Shown here in pieces: positions 53,581 to 64,000 of a DNA stretch of 64,000 nucleotides. Position 1 is the first letter of the stretch. Each line of letters opens with the position of its first letter. The notes beneath the pieces were generated by a model. That model was not told the origin of the DNA and made no database searches. It was given only the letters and a program-made list of their open reading frames with translations. A program made the translations under genes and the position numbers. This DNA is from Chrysomallon squamiferum (lineage: Eukaryota; Mollusca; Gastropoda; Neomphalida; Peltospiridae): the NCBI GenBank assembly GCA_012295275.1, contig CM022670.1:33541938-33605937 (forward strand), read 5' to 3'.

Positions 53581-56500
53581 TTTAATTTGTTTTATTCATT
53601 GTCTGTTTGTTGTTTTGAATCAGGCTTATAATATTATTTTAGAATTATTTTTAACTTTCAGAAATTCTCACCTCGTAATCAGGGTTATACAATTAATTTT
53701 AAATTACGTTTTTTTTAATTATTATTGTTGATGAGGTGACTTTTTGTCATTTATTTTTTTGTTTTTTTGTTTAATTTATCATTTTCATTGTTAGATTACA
53801 ACTCAGATTTTGTGGATTTTAGTTCGGTTTTAAAAAATTAATCACTACTAATTTAGACGTATTTAAATGTAAATTTATATTTCTTAAATGTTGAAATTTA
53901 AGAAATGATTTCATTTTTTTTTTCAATTTTTTTTGGTTCTGTTTCTGATAATGATACAGAATTTATTTTACATTTCTTCACTAGAAACAATGACTGAAAA
54001 TGTAATTTTTATTACTATTACGTTTTTTTTTTTTACTTACGTTTGTTTTCTTGTTGTTTTATTGTCAACACATGCTTAAACAATTTTATCTAGTGCTTGT
54101 TAACAAGTGAGGTATTCTTACATTTTGTTGCCTGTTAATTAGTCTTGTATATTAATTACTGCTTTCTTTTATATTAACAAACCGTACTATTTACCATGTT
54201 TGTATTTAACTTGTTCATATGTAAACGGAGACCATGTTAATTACCTCTTTTTTTTTTTTTTTAATAATTTTTATAAAACTGAAATAGTGCTTAAATCGAT
54301 TGCTCTTTTTTTTCTCTACTTTAAAAAAAAAAAAAAAAAAATTATAATTTTGATTGGCTATTGTTGTTTTATGAGTATTTTGTATTATTATTTACCGATC
54401 TGTTTCAACTTCACTGTTGTGATAAGTGAAACAGTTGGAAGCCCCTGGCAAATTGGTGCATTGTAACGTTTTATTGAAACGACTCCTGTCTTCTTCAGAT
54501 GGTTTTTACCTTCTGGCAGGCAGAGGCATAAAATTCAGTCACTCGTACTCTGGTGAAAATATTTTATATTTTGAGTAATTAATTTGTGTTCACAAATCAA
54601 TACCTCATCCCAGCTGAAAATGTACAAGATTTTTTGAAATGTTTTTAATCATCCCTGAATTCATTTAAGATATTAAAAGAGTTTAAGGAAAGGAAATACA
54701 TTTCCTTATTTATGTAAGGGTATTTTTTGTAAAGTTTCAGCAAATGAATGTAATGCGAAATTTTTATTTAACCAAAAACAGGTGTAATACGAAATATAGT
54801 TCATTATTTTTGTATTTGTATTCAAGTTCTAAAATGTCAACTTTAAATTGATTTTTTCATTTTTTATTATTATTATTTAATTTTAAATTGTTAAAATGTT
54901 AAATTATGCTCTGTGGAATTAGATTATATTTATGACACACAAAGTATAATTTTTTTTATATCAGATTGTTTGATAAAGACTGTTTGTTAATACACTGTAG
55001 TTAATAATCTTTTTATTAAGTGAAGAAGCAAAGAAACCGATTAGTTTTACGTTACTGGTGATTTTTTTACCTTTTGTTTTTTATATACTTAAAAAAATCT
55101 GACCTCATGTTAATGTTTCATGATTATTTGTTATGCGAATATTTGGTGACGTGTCTTGTTTAGCTATTATAGATTTTGTAATATTAATTTTTTAGTGATA
55201 CGCAAATGTCAGATCGATTTGAAACTAAGAACTTATTCACATGTTGAACCATCCATGCAGCTTTGGATCAGTAAACATTATGAATATTGCATAAACATTA
55301 CTACATTTTTATGGATAACTAAAAAATAATAATAACAAAGATGTTGATGATGATAAAATAAACAGTAAAAAAAAAAAAAAAAATAATAAAAATAATAAAA
55401 TAAAAAATAGAGAAAAATATATATATATATATATATATATATACTTAAAACCGTCTGGCTCTAACCCCATCGATATATATTTCTATGTATTAAATAATTA
55501 AAGATCATCGTTGGTTGCTACAGAGGATATGTTCTTGAATTTCGTTTAATAATGTATTATCAGTATCACACTAAAAACACGAGTAGTAAGTTGTGAAAGA
55601 TTAATGAAAAGGTTGCATCAATAAATTTGTAATAAGTCTACGTTTTTCTGGTTTGGAAAAATTCAGATATTTTTACGAAGATATTTCTAATTTTGGAAAA
55701 TATCTGTGTCTGAATAATCTAAACAGAAGCAAAATATTAATCTTGTTTATTGGCGATTCCGATTTCAAATTAAGTGAAAAATTGGGCCTTTTGTTTATAA
55801 ATGTAATAATAATGGAGGATGTTATTTTTTTATTTTTTTTTTTTTATTTTTTTTGTGTGCATCTGCTGGTTGTAATTTGCTTACTCACATTAATTTAATT
55901 ATGTTAAAAATATATTTCACCCTTTATTTATGTACTGGTTGTCATAAATTGCTGGTTAACATTTACTGAAATTAGTTTTTAAAATAACAGTTTTATCCCC
56001 TTTATTTTCCATAATATTATTACTTGTATTTCCTAACAACTAAAACATATTTGGTCAAAAAATATGATTTCTTGTTACTCAAACAGACTGTGTATATGCA
56101 TGCTTCGCCATTTTATAGAAATTTGTAAATATCCGTGTGTATGATGTATATCTCGTAGGTTTGTAGTAGCTGTTTCATATTTTGTGCTTGTGACTTGCAT
56201 ATCTGCTATCGGATCTTATATATATATAAAAAGTATATGTAATAAATTAATGTAGTAGAAATGATTAAATGTATTCTGAAGATTAACCAAATAGATGCGC
56301 ATTACTGTTACCATATTACCGACCAAGGCTACCAGTGTTATGATTCATATACACCAGTCTATTTTAATCCATTAATCTAGAAAAGAATGAGTGGTTTTGC
56401 GAACCAAAGTAATTTTATACTCATGTTGGTGTACATAGTGCAAACACATATACACAAACACCAACAAAAACAAAAGGGTAATGCTGTTTCCTTGTCTAAC

Positions 56501-57096
56501 AGCTTAAAGCATTTGCACGAAAATTACTCGGTTAATCAGCTTTCATTTTATATCATTTGTTATAATTTCGTAATTGTTTCCGAGTAAACTTAAAGCACTT
56601 GAAACTATTCATTTCGATACAAAACATTATGGATTAGCTTTCGTTAAAATGATTTTTTTGTCTGAATATTAATTGAAAGATTAAGGCTAAAACATTTTTT
56701 TTTTTTTTTTTTTTTAAAAGATAATATATAATGAATGAATTTTATTTAATTTATTTTGAAGTGTTTTTTTCTTTAACTAAACCAGACATTTTTTTCTTCT
56801 TCACATTATTGTAATTTTCGCATATATTTTATAGTGCATAAATGTATATCGATTATTCATTGCTTTGTATATTAACCACGCGTATTTGTTTTTCCCCTAT
56901 AAGCTTTGTCTATATTTTAATACTGTTAGCTGATTTTTATCATCTGTATTCATTTTGTTTTTTTTTTTACATCCATCATTAAGGAGATATTTTACTTTTA
57001 TATTTAATTACGTACTTAAACAACAAAATATACTTTATGTATTGATATCAGTTTGCCAATTTCTAATTCATGTTTAACGTATTTTATTTACCAATA

Positions 57097-57190
<94 letters not shown>

Positions 57191-59707
57191 GCTTTGTTGG
57201 TATTGCATTTTATTTGTAGTTAAGTTGTTTTATCTGCTTTACAGTGGCTAACGATAACTCTTACAAAATGTAGCCTTTGCAAATCCTTGTTAGCTATGAG
57301 TTTATATATATATACATGTTTGTTTCTGAACCTGTGTGTTTACTTATTCGGGTATGTCAGCAGTGCTGGTAAACTGGTAAAGGTATTTATCTTTCTGTGT
57401 TGTCATCATATGGAGATAGATTTCCTAACTCCACTTATTGCATTTTTTTTTTTTTTTTTACATTTCTTTTTTTTAATTATTACATTTGTAAAAGACTCAT
57501 TCGTGATGATGGTTATGTTTGAAATGTTGATGTGTGTAAATATTATCATCCACAGGTCTTTATCAATCAGGGACGATATCGTGTTTTATCTACCTCGACA
57601 TACCGTAATATCTCATCTACCTGCTTCTACTATCATCGTCGCAAATAAACTATTTTTGTCGTCAATATCAATGCTTTTTGTTTTTATTTTCTGAGTACAT
57701 ATAGGTAACAGACGTATTATATATATACGTGCGTACGTACAAACATACATACATCAATACGTATATGCATACGAGCATATAAAACGCACATAAATACACA
57801 TACAGGGATAGAATTCAATTATCGCGGTCGTTAATACACGCACACACACACATACGTACACACATTCACATACAGAAATAGAAAATGATTATTTTGGTTG
57901 TCATCAGCATAAATGTCAGATTAGTTTTTTTTTGTAAAATTGTAAATTAGCTGATTGTGACAAACAACTCGTGTTACAGTCGGCTATAAATAATCTTCGT
58001 ATTGATGCCTCGTCATTCTGTTCACTGACGCAAGATCCAGACTCACACTGACGTAGAGCGTGAGTTTCTGGCACAGACTGATGTAACAGAGATTGATTTA
58101 TCACACAACACAAATAAAACAGCTCATTGATTTTTATTCATAGCTTTTGTGTAATGTATTAACAATGTTAACTGAATTAGTCGAACTCTGTTATTTATTT
58201 AAGTCCTACAGATTGCAAGTTATTAATTAAACTGTTATTTCGGAATGTTTTAAAATTATATATACTTCTCGTAAAAAATAAAACTTTATTATATTTTAAA
58301 ATGTGTTTCTTAAGAGGACAGTTATTACGGAACAATCGAAACAGTACAAAGTCAAACATATAAAAATTAAATTTCACGAAATACCGCGTTGTGGAGCATT
58401 TTTTAATATATGAAATATTATAACTGTTCTTTCATGGCTACAGTTTTGATTTCTGTTTAAATCATGAAACGCTTTATTAATTATGTCCAGTTTTATTTTG
58501 GACTGTCCATCTTTGTAAGTATGCAGCTACATACTCCGCTTAAAGTTAATTTTAACAGGGGGGGGTCCAACAGTTTCCAGTCTTGTTAAACTGTAATTAA
58601 ATTTCTTACATATTTGAGAAAAATACATATTTCCCATTCTATCAGAGCTCAGTACGTCTGTGAGCCAAGCATATGCATATGCCTTTCCCATCATTATTAT
58701 AATATATTAGAATGTATTATATGAATATCAGACAAAACACTATTTTATTTACTGTAAAAGTAACACACAATACAATTTTATGAAGGCTCAGTCATCATGG
58801 ATCATTTTGTAAACATGATTGACTGAGTATTAATAAATAAATAAATATATATAATAAAATTTAAAACTCTTACTAGCACCATTACTGCTTAAGCGACTCT
58901 GCCATCACTATTACTACTACGATTACAACTGCTACTTTAACTACTACTTCCACCATAACGACTACTGTCAGCAACGTTTGTCACAACCACTAGTAATTAT
59001 TATCGTGCTACTACCACTACTACTACTACTACAATTCCTTCTGCAACAGCTACTATTACGATTACTACAGCATCCGCTACAGTTACTGCAATAACTAGGA
59101 GTACTAACACTACTACTGCTACTACTACTACTACGAATAAAAATAAATAAAATAAAATAAAATAAAATAAATAAATAAATACTCTTCTATTTTTGAACAA
59201 TGTAAAGAAATGCAAATTTGTTTTAGCAAAATTTTTTAAATCTTACCATCTGTAGAATTTTATCTATTAAACAATATCAATAATTAATAATTAATAATAA
59301 TATTAAATAAAATTAATAATAATAATGATAATGATAATAACAATAATAATAAAAAGCTATAAAGCACTCCTTCATAAATTAAGTGTACATCAAAATACAG
59401 CTTTACACATAAAGTTTTATGACTTGTTAATCTTATTGTCACTGTTACCACATGTAACGGAAGTTTATATTTCCTTCAAGCAAAATTACTCATGTACTTT
59501 TCTGTGTTAATATATAAAAATAGTTTTGCCTGCAGCTAAAAGTAGTCACAGTTATATATATGTGTGTGTGTGTGTGTGTGTAAAACGTACAGTCCAATTG
59601 AAAAGTGGCTTAATCTCCAATTAAAACGTAAAATGCTGCTCTTATGTATATGTATATATAATTTTTGTTATTGTTATATTTAATTATTAACCAAGATTTG
59701 TTATTTA

Positions 59708-59769
<62 letters not shown>

Positions 59770-60860
59770 TAACAACAACAACAACAAATCAATGGAATTG
59801 AAAAGATGATCAATTCACTGTGTGGTATTTCTTTAGCATTTGTTAGAATAATTTGACATTTAGCTGGTTTCCAGCTAATATTGATTTTTTAGTCTACATT
59901 TTGTAAATCTTTTCTTTGCGGAAACTTTCAAGTGAAAAACTAACATATGAAATACATATTCTTTGTGCTGAATGTAACATTACAAAAATGTTCTTAGATA
60001 ATAAAATATTTAACGTCAGGAAGTTAGTTATTTCTTCACTGCTTCCAATCAGTTTGTCACTGTTAAAAAACACAACACAGATCAAAGATTTCAGAAAAGG
60101 TAACAGACGGCGCATTGTGATTAATACAAAATTAATTTCAGTAGAAAGAAAAAACTAAACGAAAAAGAAATCCCGATGGTCGACAAAAATTATTAAATAA
60201 ATAAAAAAATAAACAAACAAATAAATAAATAAGTGAATAAATAAATAAATAAATTAATTAAATAAATAACAAACAAATAGTAGAAGTAACAGCAACAGCA
60301 GCAACAAAAGCAATAGCAGTAATAGTAGTAGTTTAATAATAATAATTCATATTTCTAATATTGTATGAGTTAAAAAAAGAAAATCTTGGCCTTAAAGCAC
60401 AACTGAGCATTGTTTATTTTATTTACATATTTTATTTTATTACAACCTAGTAACATTTAAAGTATCAACTACAACTCCCAAATAACACAGCCTTTAGTGC
60501 TCAGTCACTGTAGGTTTTTTGATTTCATTAATTATTAATATATTTTGTCTTTTCTTTTCTTACCTGAAACATTTAAATAGTTCTCTTAATTAAAACAAAA
60601 TAATCTATATTATCTTGTGAATAATTTTCAATTTAAATAAATGTTCTTTTATTTTTTTTCTGGCAAGAATATAAATTCAGTTATTCTTTATAAAGAATAT
60701 ATTAGCATATAGAATTATATACAAGAAATACATGAATCTGAAAAAATAAATTATCAGAAATTCTTAATTAAAATTAAATTCATTAAGAAATATTTCATAA
60801 TAAAATTATTTACACTAGTTCCCTCCCTATACAGGCAATATCCTTCTACCGTGTAAATCT
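53581..60860. other. Intergenic, AT-rich
   Basis: No gene seen. Contains (TA)n 55419-55442, (CT)n 57102-57188, degenerate ACT tract 58870-59135, (AAT)n 59709-59770, (AAAT)n 60190-60250. The Ile/Leu/Phe-rich open frames lack motifs. Confidence 0.75.
57102..57188. repeat. (CT)n microsatellite
   Basis: Perfect CT dinucleotide tract of about 87 bp. Confidence 0.97.
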
Positions 60861-60870
60861 TTTAAACATT

Positions 60871-61172
60871 TGTCAACTTTATCCGAAATACCTGGAACCG
60901 CAAATGTTTAAATTTTTTAGAATAAAAACAGATAACAGAGAATAGAAACCAAGTCTAAAACGTCCACTCACATTTCATATACAACTTACACAAAGCTTCG
61001 GCAGGATTTTTTTTTATTTTTTTTTTTTTTTTTTTTTGCATAATGATTTATTTTTAGTATTTTTGTGTATCCGAAAACGGTATGATATCACTATTTTTAG
61101 TGCTCGGAAAAAGTTTGGGATTTCGGAGTTTTTCGGATTTCGGAATTTTGGATAAGGGATCTTCAGCTTCAG
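60871..61172 (+). mobile_element. DNA-transposon remnant resembling Tigger/pogo-type MITEs
   Basis: The right end reads gtgctcggaaaaagtttggg, then gatttcggagtttttcgg, atttcggaattttggataag and ggat. The left end reads caactttatccgaaatacct, then ggaaccgcaaatgttt. These ends are imperfect inverted repeats (TTATCCGAAAT against ATTTTGGATAAGG) and recall the TCCGAAATCCGAAA-type termini of non-autonomous animal elements I associate with TcMar-Tigger. About 300 bp, interrupted by a T-run at 61009-61037. No coding capacity. Family name is uncertain. Confidence 0.55.
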
Positions 61173-62380
61173 AGTACACTGGGTAATTGTCGGTGGCTTT
61201 AAACGATTCAGCTTGCTTAGTTAGGTTATTAATGCTAAAATCAGCCAGTAGCAGCTTTGGCTAATATGCTTTAATAATGTTTAATTTTAATTTTGAAATA
61301 TAAAATTAAAAAAATTCTTTGTGTTTCTACTGTATGAAAATCTCTTTGTTACTTCAAAATTATTAACCGGGCAAAAAAAAAAAAAAAAACCGCTTACGAG
61401 ATGCGATAATCGACCCAGTATTAGATTTTCAGTAATTGTCTCCCTTGCTTGGCGTCTCTGTTTCTATAAAAATTATGTCAAAGAAAAATAATCAAAGTTG
61501 AAAGTCTCTAATTTTATTTTGTTTTGTGTTTTGTTTTCCTTTGTTTTGTTTGTTTGTTAAATTATTATTTTGATTATTATTTGGAAAGAATTTTTTTTTT
61601 TTAAAGTAAATTATAAAAAAAAGTACAGAACAAGATAACAAAAAACAACAAAACGAAAAATATTAACTTTGTCAGAATAATGAAATGTTAATGTTTATTT
61701 ATCAGATCAGCGATGAAAAAGGAAAGGAAAATGTAAACAAATGCAGTGAAACGGAACCGGTTTGTTTTCGTTTTCAAATAATTATTATTTATTTTCTGAT
61801 GTCATACAGTATGATGTGATCTTTTCAACTTTATGGGTCGTTTTCACAGTATAAGCTGCTGTCGTTTGTAATTGCTTTTAAAATACCACGAAAGATCATA
61901 ATCGTCTATGAGAGAATTTTGTAAAATTGTTTTTCTTTTTTAAATTGCAATGAAAACTAAAGATGTCAGAGGCAGGAAAATTAATGTATGTATTTATGTA
62001 TGTATGTATGTATGTATGTATGTATGTATGTATGTATGTATGTATGTATGTATGTATGTATGTATGTATGTATGTATGTATGTATGTATGTATGTATGTA
62101 TGTATGTATGTATTTACGTACGTACTGATCAAAAACAAAAGAAAATAACACTTTATAGGTTTTTAAAATCTCTGTGATAATTAGTCGGAACACTTTGACA
62201 GAAAAATAACTTGTTAGCTTTGAATCATCGAATAAACAAATCGTCAAGTAGAACGTTTTGTTGTTACGAAAAAAAAATAAAAAAAATACGCCCTGCTAAT
62301 GACTAAAACCGTGCCTATGTTTGTATGTACACTCATAATGTAAATTCGGGTAAATATGTAATGTGTGACTACGTTAAAGT
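61173..62380. other. Intergenic, long (TATG)n
   Basis: 61984-62114 is an almost perfect (TATG)n tetranucleotide of over 30 units; the open frames across it are artefacts. The remainder is AT-rich and featureless. Confidence 0.85.
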
Positions 62381-62399
62381 CAGGGATGTCTGTTTTCTC

Positions 62400-63050
62400 T
62401 TTATTTGAAGAATCACTTCAACGAATGTAAACGCGCGCCAATCTTTGATGATTTCTGGAACAACCACGCTACCATTTACTGCCGTGGGATTTCAAGACTA
62501 TCAGCTTGCAGCCTAACTCCCACTCCACCCAGCCCTTCTTTCAGAACTAGCGTGTAGTACCTCAGTTAGTTTCAGCTTTCCGCTCAATTGGAGACACTCG
62601 AATAAAAAAAAAAATGTTTTGAATATTTTGTTTGACTGCCGGCGACTGCAAGACACCTCGCGTCACTGGAGACAGGGCCGGGTGTCATTCGCACACGCCC
62701 AAATCAAAGCAACCGTCACCCCGTGCCGTGATACCATCTGTGGTCAAAAAGGCGAGATTTACGCTTTCAGGTAGGTAATGAGTGTTCGAAACACCTTTTG
62801 TCTGGGCTGTTTGATATGATCTCTGCTTGTTGACGGTTTGCCAAAGGGTTGTAAGGTCACGTTGAAAAAACGCCAGAAATGTGCACCGCGTGTACAAGTC
62901 CCGACAGATAAGCGATCACTCTGCACCCGGGAAAGCGCTACCCTAATTATATTCCGCGTGCTCAGGCCAAGTGAGTGGAACGATTAGCTTCGTTTTGTTC
63001 GCTCGCGTAGGCGAGAAGGTTCGAAAACACTTAATTAAATAACAGAGATA
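62400..63050. promoter_or_regulatory. GC-richer complex island, possible regulatory element or 5' end of a further gene
   Basis: About 650 bp with CG dinucleotides (gcgcgccaat, ctcgcgtcac, gctcgcgtaggcgag), an AGGTCA at about 62850 and a donor-like cag/gtaggtaa near 62770. No convincing coding frame on either strand. Confidence 0.3.
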
Positions 63051-63235
63051 AACGCTGTTTCTTTCTTTCCCGTTTTGTTATTTTTACATAACCTTTTTTA
63101 TGATCACTTAACTCTGCGCTGTCATACGCTGTTCAACAATAAGCTTACTGTTCAAATTTTTCTCTTATCTTACAAGTATCAGATATTAACCGTTTACCGC
63201 AGGCAGTTTGTGTTAGTATATGTGTATGTGTGTGG

Positions 63236-63284
63236 GTGTGGGTGTATGTATGTATGTATGTATGCATGTGTGAATGTATGTGTG

Positions 63285-63316
<32 letters not shown>

Positions 63317-63610
63317 TGTGTATGTATGTATGTTTGTATGTTTGTATGTTTGTATGTTTGTATGTATGTATGTGTATGTATGTATGTATGTATGTATGTG
63401 TATATGTATGTATGTATGTGTGTATGTGTGTATGTATGTATGTATGTGTGTGTGTGTATGTATGTATGTATGTATGTATGTATGTATGTGTGTATATGTA
63501 TGTATGTTTGTATGTGTGTGTATGTATATATGTATGTATATGTATCTATCTATTTATCTACTATTTATCTGTCTATCTGTCTGTCTGTCTATCTGTCTGT
63601 CTGTCTCTCT
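63236..63610. repeat. Compound (GTAT)n/(GTCT)n microsatellite
   Basis: (GTAT) with GT and TTTG variants to about 63545, then (CTAT)/(CTGT). Cys/Tyr/Val-rich open frames of up to 181 codons over it are artefacts. Confidence 0.95.
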
Positions 63611-63840
63611 ATCTGTATGACTGCATAAACGGGTATGTCTTCCAAACAGAAATTACTAGCACGAATTAGCTTACTGAGACACAGTATCATACTTATTAAG
63701 ATCATGAAGATCAAAAAAAAAAAATAATAATAATAATAATAAAAGGAAAAAAAAATTAGTTACAAAAACCACCCAACAAAAACAACAACAAATACAACCT
63801 GCATAAACACCTCAGAATATTAATTTGTAATCTTATTTAG

Positions 63841-63936
63841 GTTACCCATGTCTGTTATCAAATATCAGAGACGTTACAAGACAGATCAAGCACTGTAGCG
63901 AAAACAGTGATTATGAAGAGAAGGAAATGATGCACG
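63841..63936 (+). CDS. Weak candidate exon of an unidentified gene
   Basis: 96 nt between an acceptor-like aatcttatttag and a donor gtaagagg. One frame is open across it: YPCLLSNIRDVTRQIKHCSE then NSDYEEKEMMH. Start and end phases are equal. I do not recognise the peptide, and a 96-nt open stretch could be chance. Confidence 0.25.
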
Positions 63937-64000
63937 GTAAGAGGACTGCCACACATCAGTGAAAACGTCCTTGCTACATTTGTTTCTTCTTTTTCTAAAA

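Noticed and set aside
61950-62247. Open frames across the (TATG)n tract
   Set aside because: Pure tetranucleotide repeat translated as MYVC or IHTY periods on either strand; artefact.
63075-63669. 181-codon Cys/Tyr/Val-rich frame near the right end
   Set aside because: Compound (GTAT)n/(GTCT)n microsatellite artefact.

Overview
The window is eukaryotic nuclear DNA, AT-rich and crowded with microsatellites: (CT)n, (ATT)n, (TATG)n, (TA)n and poly(A/T) runs, plus several 40-95 bp arrays. Genes are split by long introns with GT-AG borders. This texture, a tRNA-derived SINE and the two gene families fit a mollusc, most likely a cephalopod such as an octopus. That placement is inference.

Bases 1-18.8 kb hold the 3' half of a plus-strand cyclic nucleotide phosphodiesterase gene closest to PDE10 (PDE10/PDE11 type). 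I traced fourteen exons, starting inside the second GAF domain and ending at a TGA at 16713-16715. They join into one frame of 466 codons after the first partial codon. Two of them (12416-12527 and 14058-14169) are alternative versions of the same catalytic-core exon. Both are 112 nt with identical phases, so using both or neither breaks the frame. This is a clear case of mutually exclusive exons in a phosphodiesterase active site. The residue at the position of the family's invariant glutamine reads as glutamate.

From 18.8 to 40 kb I see no gene. It holds simple repeats, one SINE, a 42-bp trinucleotide-type minisatellite of about 1 kb, and several GC-richer islands with E-box, CRE/D-box or nuclear-receptor half-sites that may be regulatory.

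From about 40.3 to 53.6 kb lies a second plus-strand gene. It has a candidate promoter, one or two small leader coding exons (41007-41056 and 41118-41203), an 8.5 kb intron, and a large terminal exon (49737-51393). The protein (568-588 aa depending on the leader) carries an NFIL3/vrille-type bZIP near its N-terminus and a second complete bZIP at its C-terminus. A tandem-bZIP factor is unusual and is the best candidate here for something undescribed.

From 53.6 to 64 kb there are repeats, a DNA-transposon remnant resembling Tigger/pogo-type MITEs (60871-61172), a GC-richer island (62.4-63.05 kb) and one weak candidate exon (63841-63936). All family assignments rest on remembered motif patterns; no database search was possible.
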